NCBI GenBank assembly: GCA_011389765.1
Contig: JAABTT010000001.1
Location: forward strand, 99,754-163,753
Direction of reading: 5' to 3'
Length of the DNA: 64,000 nucleotides
Origin: Desulfohalobiaceae bacterium S24
GTDB taxonomy: Bacteria > Desulfobacterota > Desulfovibrionia > Desulfovibrionales > Desulfothermaceae
Part shown: one piece after another, positions 54,838 through 64,000 of the stretch
Layout: the number at the start of each line of letters is the position of its first letter
Numbering within the stretch: position 1 is the stretch's first letter
Program-made: the position numbers and the translations under genes
Notes under the pieces: generated by a model
What the model saw: the letters and a program-made list of their open reading frames with translations, nothing else
What the model was told of the DNA's origin: nothing
The model's database searches: none

Positions 54838-55605
54838 ATGAAAAAAAGAACCCAATCGGCGGCGCCGAAATACCTTCAGATTTACGACTGGCTGCACAGT
54901 CTGGTTCAGCGGAAGAGGATCAAGGTGGGGGAGATGCTCCCCCCGGAAACCGAACTGGCGAGCCGATTTGGCGTGCATCGGATGACTGTGCGCAAGGCCT
55001 TGAACAAAATGGTTGTGGAAGGCATGATCGTTCGGGAACAGGGCAAGGGGACTTTTCTTGTCTCGGATTCTCCCGGGGAACTGGTCTACAATCTGGAGGT
55101 GTCCACCGGCTTTTATGCCGATATGCAGCGCTACGGCGTCAATCCGAGTATGCAGCTCCTGCGGGCGGAAGTGGTGCCGGCCGACGAACAGACACGCCGG
55201 ATTCTGGATCTTGGGAGCGAGGGCCGGGTCATTGCTCTGCAATACGTGTTCTTCGGCAATGAGGAGCCGGTGATGTTTGAAGAATGCTATCTGCCGTATC
55301 CGGAGTTTCATGACCTGCTTGCCTTTGATCTCAACCAGCTCCGGTATCCTTTGATGAAGGAGCATTACAATATTGTTCCGAGTCAGGCCAATCAGAGTTT
55401 CAGCGCCGTTCTGGCCACGGAACGGCAGCAGTCCCTGTTTGGGGCTCTATCACCGCTGCCCTGTCTGCTTTTGGAATGCACCATGTTCGATGCCGCCGGG
55501 GTCCCCATCGATCACGGCACCTATCTCTACCGCGGGGACCGCTACAAATTCAACCTCCAAACCCTGGAGTACGTCTATACCGCTCCAGGCGCTGCGGAGC
55601 GCTGA
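54838..55605 (+). CDS. GntR-family transcriptional regulator (HutC/UTRA type)
   Basis: A 255-residue regulator. The winged helix-turn-helix (YLQIYDWLHSLVQRKRIKVGEMLPPETELASRFGVHRMTVRKALNKMVVEGMI) covers residues about 12-62 and the UTRA ligand domain residues about 90-245, with ALQYVFFGNEEPVMFEECYLPY near residue 138. It lies divergent to dppA, with a palindromic operator between them, and directly upstream of the methyltransferase gene. The ligand is probably the imported compound or a product. Confidence 0.9.
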   Translation: MKKRTQSAAPKYLQIYDWLHSLVQRKRIKVGEMLPPETELASRFGVHRMTVRKALNKMVVEGMIVREQGKGTFLVSDSPGELVYNLEVSTGFYADMQRYGVNPSMQLLRAEVVPADEQTRRILDLGSEGRVIALQYVFFGNEEPVMFEECYLPYPEFHDLLAFDLNQLRYPLMKEHYNIVPSQANQSFSAVLATERQQSLFGALSPLPCLLLECTMFDAAGVPIDHGTYLYRGDRYKFNLQTLEYVYTAPGAAER

Positions 55606-55702
55606 AGCGGACATTGGTCATCGCTCGTCATTAAAATTATTGCCATAACGGTCGTTTACCGTGTAAACTGGAAATCCGCAATTCAACCTATGGAGGCTTG
55701 CC

Positions 55703-57175
55703 ATGATCCAAACATCCCGGACCCGAAATCGTAGTGTGGAGATGCGCGTGTTGAGCGATGATCAGATATGGGAAATCCGGCAGGCGGCGTTTGAAGTAAT
55801 TGAAAAATCCGGGTTCAAATGTATTCATGAAGGCGCCAGGCAGATGCTGGCCAAGGCCGGAGCCGTGATCGCGGATGAACGGGTCAAGATCCCCCGCTAC
55901 ATCGTGGAGGGCTGCCTGGCCACAGTCCCTAAAGGCTGGACCATGTACGACCGTTTCGGGAACCGGGCCATGGAGGTTGAGGGCCGAAAAAGCCATTACA
56001 GCACCTCCACGGCCAGCCCCAACACCAAGGACGCCCTGAGCGGGGAATACCACGAAACCCGGGTCCGGGACATCGCCATCGGGGCCAGGGTGGCGGACGC
56101 CCAGCCGAATATCGATTTTGTGATGCCCATGGGCTCGGCCCAGGATGTGAACGGCTGGGTGGCGGACCTTTACGAGTTTGAAGCGGTGGTCAGCGAGACC
56201 ACCAAGCCCATGATCTTTATCGGCTACACCCCCACCGGGTGTGAGTATGTTTTTGAAATGGCGGCTGTGGTGGCCGGAGGCATGGACCGTCTCCGGGAGC
56301 GTCCCTTTGTCATGCTCTATCCGGAAGCGATCTCGCCGTTTGTCTTTCCCAGGGAGGTGGTGGACCGCATTTTTGTGACCGCGGACCGCGGCCTGCCCCA
56401 GGTCCCCGGGGCCACGGCCCAGCCCGGAGCCACCTCCCCCATGACCCTGGCCGGGACCGTGGTCCAGATCACCGCGGAATCCCTGATCCATATCACCCTG
56501 GCTCAGTTGCGCAAGCCCGGCTGCCCGGTGTCCATGAGCGGCAATGTGGGCATTCTGGACATGGCCACGGCCCTGATGGCCTTTGGCGCGCCCGAGGGCA
56601 GTTTGGGGCTGGCGGCCCAGGCCGAGGTGGCCCAGTCCTTTGGTCTGCCCACCTGGGGGCTGGGAGGGGCCACCGATGCCAAGCGTCTGGATGCCCAGGC
56701 CGGGATCGAGAGCACCTTTTCCATATTCAGCCAGGCCCTGGCCGGTTTGAATCTCATCCACGACGTGGGCTACATGGCCAGCGGCATGGCCTGCTCCTGC
56801 GAGCAGCTGGTCATGGGCAATGAAATCATCGGCATGACCAAGCGCTTTGTAGAGGGCATTACCGTGGATGCGGACACCCTGGCCCGGGACGTGATCGACG
56901 CTGTGGGGCCTGGGGGCAATTTTCTGGCCGAGGAACATACGGTCAAGCATCTCAGAAAGGAGTTGTGGCCGGCCAGATTGTTCAACCGGCAGCTTATTGC
57001 GGCCTGGCAGGATGCCGGGAAGCCGGTCATGGAGGATCGCGTGCGGGATGAGGTCCGGGCTCTCGTGGAAAACCATCAGGCAAAACCTCTGGACGGCAAG
57101 GTCCTGGATGAATTGAAACGGCTGCAGCAGGAGGGGGAAAAGGAGATCCTGGCCCGGATTGAAAAAGAGGGATGA
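55703..57175 (+). CDS. MttB-family (trimethylamine methyltransferase-like) corrinoid methyltransferase, non-pyrrolysine
   Basis: A 490-residue TIM-barrel protein of the MttB superfamily. The text includes STSTASPNTKDALSGEYHETRVRDIAIGARVADAQPNIDFVMPMGSA in the first third, TTKPMIFIGYTPTGCEY near residue 170, CPVSMSGNVGILDMATALMAFGAPEG near residue 275 and WGLGGATDAKRLDAQAGIES near residue 316. The reading frame has no in-frame TAG, so this is the non-pyrrolysine type, like the glycine-betaine enzyme MtgB and the MtpB/MtcB proteins, which demethylate quaternary amines onto a corrinoid protein. GGAGG precedes the ATG. No cognate corrinoid protein or corrinoid-to-folate methyltransferase is adjacent; they must be elsewhere. 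It is cotranscribed with the GntR gene (97-base gap). Confidence 0.9.
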   Translation: MIQTSRTRNRSVEMRVLSDDQIWEIRQAAFEVIEKSGFKCIHEGARQMLAKAGAVIADERVKIPRYIVEGCLATVPKGWTMYDRFGNRAMEVEGRKSHYSTSTASPNTKDALSGEYHETRVRDIAIGARVADAQPNIDFVMPMGSAQDVNGWVADLYEFEAVVSETTKPMIFIGYTPTGCEYVFEMAAVVAGGMDRLRERPFVMLYPEAISPFVFPREVVDRIFVTADRGLPQVPGATAQPGATSPMTLAGTVVQITAESLIHITLAQLRKPGCPVSMSGNVGILDMATALMAFGAPEGSLGLAAQAEVAQSFGLPTWGLGGATDAKRLDAQAGIESTFSIFSQALAGLNLIHDVGYMASGMACSCEQLVMGNEIIGMTKRFVEGITVDADTLARDVIDAVGPGGNFLAEEHTVKHLRKELWPARLFNRQLIAAWQDAGKPVMEDRVRDEVRALVENHQAKPLDGKVLDELKRLQQEGEKEILARIEKEG

Positions 57176-57180
57176 GAGGG

Positions 57181-57271
57181 GATTGAATATTGAATATTGA
57201 ATATTGAATATTGAATATTGATTATTGAATATTGAAGATTGAAGATTGAATATTGAAGATTGAAGATTGAA
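57181..57271. repeat. ATTGAAT/ATTGAAG heptamer array after the methyltransferase gene
   Basis: About 13 units, beginning six bases after the TGA stop. It is the longest ATTGAAT-type array in the window. Confidence 0.95.
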
Positions 57272-57605
57272 GACAGAGCTCTGTACAGTGCGCGTAAATT
57301 AGGTGGAATTATTGGACATTTTGTGATATGACTTGCCGCTTTTTGAGGTTTCAGCCTCCGGCCCGTAGGGGCCTACGCCCCGGAGGGGTGTCGGGTTTCA
57401 GGGGATAATGCCTTGATATAGCAATATCATTCTTTGCCTCGTATGAAATTTCAAACGAATGGAGTCATAGTTCCAAGCATTGATCAGCGCTCGTCATTGC
57501 GAGCGAAGCGAAGCAATCTTTTCAGAAAAGCTTCTTGTCAGGGATTGCTTCGGCGAAGACGTCTCGCAATGACGGGTGGAGTCGAAAGCCTGTTGGAAGA
57601 GCAAA
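57272..57605. repeat. Intergenic region with two palindromic elements
   Basis: There is no gene. Positions 57355-57386 are a near-palindrome (CCTCCGGCCCGTAGG and inverse) related to 15111-15140. Positions 57492-57574 carry a perfect 12-bp inverted repeat, CGTCATTGCGAG and CTCGCAATGACG, with GAAGCGAAGCAATC inside, a type of element found in many bacterial genomes. Confidence 0.7.
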
Positions 57606-57672
57606 TTTTCTTAACCGTGAACTGTGAACCGTGAACTTGGAACCTTTGGGTTGCGGGCGGAGCCAAATTTGG
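57606..57672 (+). repeat. Partial copy of the 212/219-bp hairpin element (right end)
   Basis: TTTTCTTAACCGTGAACTGT through to the TTTGGGTTGCGGGCGGAGCC box, matching the right third of copy B. It ends ten bases before the start codon of the next gene and overlaps its leader. Confidence 0.8.
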
Positions 57673-57681
57673 AGAACCAGC

Positions 57682-59385
57682 ATGCTCCAAAAACAAGATT
57701 TGCAGCGGCGGCTTGAGCAGATAGACGGCAAGGGCTTCAAGGCCTATCAGGACCTCCGGGGCGACTATGATTTTCTGGATTTTGTGCTGCATGTAGACAA
57801 GGTCCAAAGCGATCCCTTTGCTCCGCCCAGCCGGATCCGGGTCAGTCTGGGACAGGAACGGGCCGGTTTTCCGTTGGAGCTCTTTGCCAACCGGGTTCGC
57901 AAAACCGCACTTGAGGATTATCTGACCCGCTCTTTCGCCAGGCAGTGCAGGTCCTGGAGCGATCAGGGGTCGGGAACGGGCAACAGCGGTTTGGTGGCCA
58001 TTGACCGCTGCGGCCAGGAGATTCTGGAGCGGAGTTCCCTGGAAGTCAGTGCAGACGAGGTGCAGGCTCGATTCTGTATCGGGCTGCCGGCCCGGGGGCG
58101 GCGCATCGAGGGCCGTCAGGCCGCGAGGATGTTTGAAACATCCCTGCCGGCGCTGGTGGCAAGGGTCCTGGTTTACGCGGAGCACAGGCCTCAGGAAATC
58201 AAGTCTCACCTGGACTGCTGCGAGGATCAGCATGTCCTGCGGGAGCAGTTACAGCAAAGAGGCCTGGTGGCCTTTGTGGCCAACGGGGCGGTTCTGCCCA
58301 GGCAAAGCGGGGTCAGCGACGCCCCCATGGATGCGGACAGGGCGGTGCCCTTTGCCTCGCCCCCGGAACTGGAATGCGGCTTTGATCTGCCCCATCAGGG
58401 CCGGATCCGTGGCCTGGGCCTGCCGGAAGGGGTGACCTTGATCACGGGCGGCGGGTATCACGGCAAATCCACCCTCTTGCGGGCCCTGGAACGCGGCGTA
58501 TACAACCATGTCCCAGGGGACGGCCGGGAAGGGGTGGTTGCCCTAAACAGCGGGATGAAGATCCGGGCCGAAGACGGGCGCAGCGTTTCCGGGGTGGATA
58601 TCCGGCCTTTTATCAATGACCTTCCCTTTGGGGCTGATACTGCAGCGTTTTCTTCGGACAATGCCAGCGGCAGCACCTCACAGGCGGCCAACATCATCGA
58701 GGCCCTGGAAACAGGATCCGAACTCCTGTTTCTGGACGAGGATACCAGCGCCACCAATTTCATGATCCGGGATTCCAGAATGCAGCAGCTGGTGGCCAAG
58801 GCCCATGAACCCATTACCCCTTTTGTGGATCAGGTCCGAGAGCTTTACACCGGTCTGGGCGTATCCACCGTCCTGGTCCTGGGCGGCTCAGGGGATTATC
58901 TGGATGCGGCGGATACGGTGATTATGCTCAAGGAGTACAGGCCGCTGGATGTCACGGACCGGGCCGGACAGGTCATCAAGCAAATCCCCAGCACCCGGAG
59001 CAATGAAGGCGGGGCTGCTCTGCCCAGGATAGGCGGGCGCCGTTTTGATCCGGACTCTTTCCGTCTCGGGTCCAGGGACAAGATCAGGACCAAGGGCCTG
59101 CAGACCATTCTCTTTGGCCGGGAGGCCATTGATCTGGCCTGTCTGGAGCAGCTGACGGATCAGAGCCAGACCCGGTCCATAGCAGAGATCTTGCGTCATC
59201 TGTCCCGGCGGCTGCAGCAAGCTTCGCTTTCGGAACTTGTGGACGGAGTGCTTAAGCAGATGGAGGACAAGGGTCTGGACGTTCTTTCCCCGAATCCGGA
59301 AAGACCTTTCGGGGATCTGGCCCGGCCCAGAAAGCAGGAGATTTGTGCCGCCATCAATCGGTTTCGCAATCTGCGAATGCTTTGA
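57682..59385 (+). CDS. Predicted ATPase of the ABC class (PF09818-like)
   Basis: A 567-residue protein. Residues about 1-240 hold DGKGFKAYQDLRGDYDF and DFVLHVDKVQSDPFAPPSRIRV text, followed by an ABC-type core with Walker A TLITGGGYHGKSTLLRALE near residue 262, signature-like DNASGSTSQAANIIEALE near residue 330 and Walker B SELLFLDEDTSATNFMIRD near residue 351. There is no membrane domain. The family includes an RNA-binding ATPase of trypanosome mitochondrial RNA editing, so an RNA-related role is possible in bacteria, but none is established. The start (MLQKQDLQ) has GGAGA eight bases upstream. It converges with tgt. Confidence 0.85.
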   Translation: MLQKQDLQRRLEQIDGKGFKAYQDLRGDYDFLDFVLHVDKVQSDPFAPPSRIRVSLGQERAGFPLELFANRVRKTALEDYLTRSFARQCRSWSDQGSGTGNSGLVAIDRCGQEILERSSLEVSADEVQARFCIGLPARGRRIEGRQAARMFETSLPALVARVLVYAEHRPQEIKSHLDCCEDQHVLREQLQQRGLVAFVANGAVLPRQSGVSDAPMDADRAVPFASPPELECGFDLPHQGRIRGLGLPEGVTLITGGGYHGKSTLLRALERGVYNHVPGDGREGVVALNSGMKIRAEDGRSVSGVDIRPFINDLPFGADTAAFSSDNASGSTSQAANIIEALETGSELLFLDEDTSATNFMIRDSRMQQLVAKAHEPITPFVDQVRELYTGLGVSTVLVLGGSGDYLDAADTVIMLKEYRPLDVTDRAGQVIKQIPSTRSNEGGAALPRIGGRRFDPDSFRLGSRDKIRTKGLQTILFGREAIDLACLEQLTDQSQTRSIAEILRHLSRRLQQASLSELVDGVLKQMEDKGLDVLSPNPERPFGDLARPRKQEICAAINRFRNLRML

Positions 59386-59460
59386 AGGTTTTTACTCCAA
59401 GAACAGGGACGCGGATGAGAACCGATGCCGGGCCGGGAGCCGGTTTGTTTCAGCGGAAAC

Positions 59461-61061
<1,601 letters not shown>

Positions 61062-61108
61062 TGGATTCCTCGTGAAAACAGGATGTTATATACTTTTAGT
61101 GACTTATG

Positions 61109-61327
61109 GGTTCATCTCTGTCACAGAAAACAAGAAAATGTGTTGCTCCGATGCAGTCGAAGTCCTTGTTGGATATGGTTCACGGTTCCAGGTTCACGGT
61201 TCACGGTTTGAAGAGAAAGATATTCGGAAGATACATTCTGTGTCGTTTGAAAAACTGTTTTTTTTCTTAACCGTGAACCGTGAACCGTGAACCTGGAACC
61301 TTTGGGTTGCGGGCGGAGCCAGCTTTG
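61109..61327 (+). repeat. 219-bp hairpin repeat element, copy B
   Basis: Almost identical, inverted, to 34577-34788 but with one more GTGAACC heptamer (three instead of two). Complementary arms of about 25 bp, GGTTCCAGGTTCACGG... and its inverse, enclose a core of about 60 bases with GATATTCGGAAGATACATTC. It lies upstream of greA in a 504-base gap that otherwise shows no gene (61328-61565 is empty of recognisable features). Confidence 0.92.
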
Positions 61328-61565
61328 GATCTTTCAGCACACATATTTCCGAAGCCCAAATTAAAAAAAACAGGGCGTCCTGTCCAGTCGGATAACAGTG
61401 ACCCTGCTTTCTGATTTGGGAAATAAAGGCTTGATCGGCAAATGGTTCACATGGAGAATAAACAAAAATTTTATGAATGGAAAGGAAAAATTGCTGCTTA
61501 AAAAATGAAGGGTGATTCCTGCTCAAAAGGATGCGGCTTGGTTCGCACCGGTGTTCTGGAATGAT

Positions 61566-63569
61566 TCAGCTTGATGCTTCTGAGGTCAGCGCCGGCCGGC
61601 CCCGCAAGCGGCCGGTGACGGTCAGACTGAGGAAAATTTTCTCCCGTCCGGTGTGCACGCTGCTTTCGGCCCTGTCAAGTGTGACTTCGGAGTCTGCGGC
61701 TCTGTTCAAACGGCCGATTTTTTGCAGTTCGGCTCTGAGATGGTCTCCGGCCCACTGCTCGGCGGTTTCGAGTTCGTAAAAAACATGTTTTCCGGGCACC
61801 CCTTCCAGATAGTATCCACTTCCGTTATTCGGCTTGATTGTGATCTGTTTTTCCACTCGAACCGAGCTGGTGATGGCGCCGATGGCATTGGCCACACCGG
61901 CATTTTCAGGGATAACAACCTCGGTGTGCAAGAGTTCGCCGGCTTTGGGCAGAAAGATATGGGCCGGGGCGCCGATGCCGATGATCGGTCTTTTCAGGCT
62001 GAATTGGACCCGGTAATTCGGGCTGCCGCCCTGAAAAGCGTTCTGCAGCAGCTTGTCGCACTGGGCACAGGATGGCTGATCTTCAAATTCGTCTTCAGCA
62101 GCCCATTGGGTTTTTAAAATGGCCTCAGCAATGTTTCTGGTCAGATCTCCCAGGGTCTTTTCAGTGAAGATGTCTGGTTGGAGGTCCAAAAAATCTGCGT
62201 ACAGGGCGATCATTCGTTCTGAAGCCCGGGCATCCCATCTGATGAAATCACCCCGGGAGTGAAGGAGGTCGGTGGGGGTCAGGCCGGCACGCTGAATCAG
62301 GCCCTTGTCTTCGAGCCGGGCAAGTGGCAGCAGCTTCCAGCTCAGGCTGTTGGTTTTTTCCGTCAATTCCAGAAGAGAATGCGGCCGCTGCCTGAGGATT
62401 TCCAGAATCTGCTTTTCGTTGGGTTGCAAGCCCGACTGGTCCTGCCGGGAGAGTGCGGTCAAAAATTCGGTGCAGCCTGCCTGCCGGTGTATGGAATCAA
62501 ATCGATCCTCAATCCGGTCCAGGGCCTCGTGCAGCCGCGAGTCGTGTGCTGCGAGCCAGGCCAGGGGGATGACCCGTCCGGGGCCGATGCGAACCTGACG
62601 CTTGTTCAAGGCGATGAGGCTGTCTCCGCCCAAACCATGGGTCTGAATGTTGATGGCCTGGACATGGGTCTGGCGGGAGCCGAGACGGGCTCCGGCGGCA
62701 GATATGACGGCTTGTCCGGAGCGCAGGGAGGCGATATCGGTGGTTGTGCCGCCGATGTCCACTACCACCGCATCCTGAATTCCGGTCTGATGTCCCGCAC
62801 CGGCCAGGCTCGCCGCCGGACCGGAGAGAATGGTTTCCACCGGACGTTCCCGGGCCGTTTCCAGAGCAATCAGGGAGCCGTCTCCTTTGACCATGGAGAT
62901 GGGGGCTTGCAGACCGCGGGTTTTGAGTACGCTTTCCAGATTGCCGATGAAGCGTTCAATCCTGGGGATGATCCTGGCGTTAAACACCGCGGTCCTGGCT
63001 CGGATCAGAAAGTTTAAAAGGGAGGAAAGCTCGTGGCCGCAGGTCACGCTCAATCCGGTTTCCCGGCGCAGGATTCCCTTGACCTGGAGTTCGAGGATCG
63101 GATTGATTCCGCCGGCATATCCGGACACTGCAAAGGCCTGCACCTCCTGTCCGGCGATCATCCGGCGGGCTGTTTGCCTGATTTCGTCCGGATCAATCTC
63201 CTGGACCAGAGTTCCGTCGATTTTCAGCCGGCCCTGGATACAGGCCGCCGGGGTATGACCGATTTCCAGAGGATCGAAACCATCGTCCGCAGGCATGACC
63301 AGCAGCCCCACCTGCTGCCCTTGACCTTCTACCACGGCGTTGGTAGCCAGGGTTGTGGAAACGGCCACCAGTTTGACCCGGGAGAGGGTTGCAGGCTTGA
63401 GTCCCTCTAAGGCATTGGTGATGCCCAGGGGAAAATCCCAGGGCGTGGTCAGGGCCTTGTTCTTCCAAATGGCGGTGTCGGTGGTGAAATCAAAGAGCAC
63501 TACGTCGGTATATGTGCCGCCGGCGTCGATGCCCAGGCCAAAGTGTTGGGTGGATACGTGATGTGACAT
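61566..63569 (-). CDS. Hydantoinase A/oxoprolinase-like ASKHA protein
   Basis: A 667-residue protein. The ATPase fold starts LGIDAGGTYTDVVLFDF near residue 12 (phosphate-1 motif), VSTTLATNAVVEGQGQQVGL near residue 70 is the HyuA signature, VVVDIGGTTTDIASL near residue 268 is phosphate-2, and APISMVKGDGSLIALETARERPVETILSGPAASLAGA near residues 221-257 is the usual central block. The C-terminal part with PIIGIGAPAHIFLPKAGELL is conserved in stand-alone HyuA proteins. No HyuB partner lies next to it. HyuA-like proteins of this type occur in anaerobes near corrinoid methyltransferase genes; an ATP-dependent cyclic amide or activation reaction is possible but unproven. Confidence 0.82.
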   Translation of the reverse strand: MSHHVSTQHFGLGIDAGGTYTDVVLFDFTTDTAIWKNKALTTPWDFPLGITNALEGLKPATLSRVKLVAVSTTLATNAVVEGQGQQVGLLVMPADDGFDPLEIGHTPAACIQGRLKIDGTLVQEIDPDEIRQTARRMIAGQEVQAFAVSGYAGGINPILELQVKGILRRETGLSVTCGHELSSLLNFLIRARTAVFNARIIPRIERFIGNLESVLKTRGLQAPISMVKGDGSLIALETARERPVETILSGPAASLAGAGHQTGIQDAVVVDIGGTTTDIASLRSGQAVISAAGARLGSRQTHVQAINIQTHGLGGDSLIALNKRQVRIGPGRVIPLAWLAAHDSRLHEALDRIEDRFDSIHRQAGCTEFLTALSRQDQSGLQPNEKQILEILRQRPHSLLELTEKTNSLSWKLLPLARLEDKGLIQRAGLTPTDLLHSRGDFIRWDARASERMIALYADFLDLQPDIFTEKTLGDLTRNIAEAILKTQWAAEDEFEDQPSCAQCDKLLQNAFQGGSPNYRVQFSLKRPIIGIGAPAHIFLPKAGELLHTEVVIPENAGVANAIGAITSSVRVEKQITIKPNNGSGYYLEGVPGKHVFYELETAEQWAGDHLRAELQKIGRLNRAADSEVTLDRAESSVHTGREKIFLSLTVTGRLRGRPALTSEASS

Positions 63570-63582
63570 AGGAGATGTTCGA

Positions 63583-63613
63583 TGCCGGCTTTGCCTCCGG
63601 CAGAGCCGGCATA
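63583..63613. promoter_or_regulatory. 14-bp near-perfect hairpin upstream of the hydantoinase-like gene
   Basis: ATGCCGGCTTTGCC pairs with GGCAGAGCCGGCAT with one mismatch and a three-base loop. It starts 14 bases upstream of the gene at 61566-63569. A role as operator or leader stem is inferred. The remainder of the gap to 63718 shows only AT-rich promoter-like text. Confidence 0.5.
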
Positions 63614-63718
63614 ATTTGATCAGTATAATTTATTGTGCCTCGCAGTCAGATAGAGTATTGTCAGAATACTTTCTAGGTCAACCCTTCTCAAGCGAGCAAT
63701 TTGAACAAAGCAAAGATT

Positions 63719-63835
63719 ATGATAAGCAGCCTATCGAATCGCGCAGGCCATGGCCTGCCTTTCCAAGCAGTGGTTTTTGATCTGGACGGGACCCTCGTCA
63801 AGCATCCTCTGGAGTTGATCGATCTGCTGATCTGA
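63719..63835 (+). pseudogene. HAD hydrolase N-terminal fragment
   Basis: The frame from the ATG at 63719 reads MISSLSNRAGHGLPFQAVVF and then DLDGTLVKHPLELIDLLI, with HAD motif I (VVFDLDGTLV), and stops after 38 codons. The rest of a HAD domain is absent. The text after the stop (63836-63910) looks coding-like in another frame. A broken phosphatase gene is the simplest explanation; a short functional leader peptide is unlikely. Confidence 0.5.
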
Positions 63836-63912
63836 AACTGAGCCCTAGCCTCTTGAGACTGCTTCGTCGAAAGTTTCCGGATCCAAAATCCCAAAGCCGG
63901 TATGGTGAGTCT

Positions 63913-64000
63913 ATGCAAAATCCCATGAGCATCTATAAACTTCTGGACGGTTCGAATTGCAGGGAATGCGGCGAGGCCACCTGCCTGGCTTTTGCCGCTG
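63913..64000 (+). CDS. Fe-S/corrinoid-type protein, N-terminal part (3' end outside window)
   Basis: The last 29 codons read MSIYKLLDGSNCRECGEATC preceded by MQNP and followed by LAFAA. This N-terminal C-x2-C-x4-C Fe-S motif (NCRECGEATCLAFA) is the signature at the start of the CO-dehydrogenase/acetyl-CoA synthase corrinoid Fe-S subunit and of DUF3786 proteins. The gene runs out of the window, so the family cannot be decided. The start may be the ATG at 63913 or that at 63925. Confidence 0.7.
   Translation, partial: MQNPMSIYKLLDGSNCRECGEATCLAFAA

Noticed and set aside
55688..57076. 462-codon open frame antisense to the MttB-family gene
   Set aside because: Shadow frame rich in Gly/His/Asp; the opposite strand is a clear methyltransferase.

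Overview
The window is a gene-dense stretch of a bacterial chromosome. It most likely comes from an anaerobic member of the Desulfobacterota (the former sulfate-reducing Deltaproteobacteria). That assignment is inferred from gene content: acyl-CoA dehydratase activase-like proteins, a NifX-type protein, DUF364, CGGC and zinc-ribbon small proteins, TRAP transporters, an MttB-family corrinoid methyltransferase, a class II photolyase, and Gram-negative envelope genes (msbA, gmhB, Tat). No sulfate-reduction gene, rRNA or complete tRNA was seen, so the lineage is not proven.

Layout. 1-2.4 kb: two dehydratase-activase-related genes. 2.4-3.3 kb: a Crp/Fnr regulator and a ferredoxin. 3.6-6.3 kb: two tandem paralogous lipoproteins, an alpha/beta hydrolase and a DUF364 protein, closed by a strong terminator. 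6.6-8.4 kb: a NifX-like glycine-rich protein, a heptamer-repeat block, a CGGC protein and a broken AIR-synthase fragment. 8.5-17.2 kb, minus strand: GntR regulator, ornithine aminotransferase, ornithine carbamoyltransferase, carbamate kinase, TRAP transporter (P, Q, M) and an aminotransferase. This looks like an ATP-yielding citrulline/ornithine pathway with its own importer. 17.5-20.2 kb: PAS protein, zinc ribbon, class III cyclase, glycerophosphodiesterase. 20.2-21.0 kb: a four-helix-bundle gene bracketed by inverted heptamer arrays. 21-26.3 kb: UMF1-type MFS transporter, ferritin-like protein, photolyase and membrane proteins. 26.5-34.3 kb, minus strand: EamA-hisA-lipoprotein-hisB-tatC-tatB, then guaA and guaB. 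34.8-37.3 kb: gmhB and msbA (LPS). 37.4-44.5 kb, minus strand: an Lrp regulator with gcvT-gcvH-gcvPA-gcvPB-lipB-lipA, the glycine cleavage system plus its lipoylation enzymes. 44.5-46.4 kb: a degenerate region with small proteins and toxin-antitoxin debris. 46.4-57.2 kb: a catabolic locus with a CocE/NonD hydrolase, a five-gene peptide-type ABC importer with a Tat-exported binding protein, a divergent GntR regulator and an MttB-family methyltransferase. 57.7-61.1 kb: ABC-class ATPase, tgt and greA. 61.6-64 kb: hydantoinase A-like ASKHA protein, a HAD fragment and the start of a corrinoid/Fe-S-type protein.

The most unusual feature of the window is its intergenic DNA. At least five unrelated sequence families form tandem arrays with a 7-base period, and there are also 9-mer and 6-mer arrays. 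Arrays sit just past stop codons, replace Shine-Dalgarno regions, supply the last codons of one gene, and form inverted arms around small cores, including one around a complete four-helix-bundle gene. Several short dispersed elements recur as well: a 212/219-bp hairpin element whose copies differ by one heptamer, a roughly 90-bp element with terminal inverted repeats, and an element with a nested 91-bp insertion. The other main point of interest is the regulated importer/hydrolase/methyltransferase locus at 46.4-57.2 kb.
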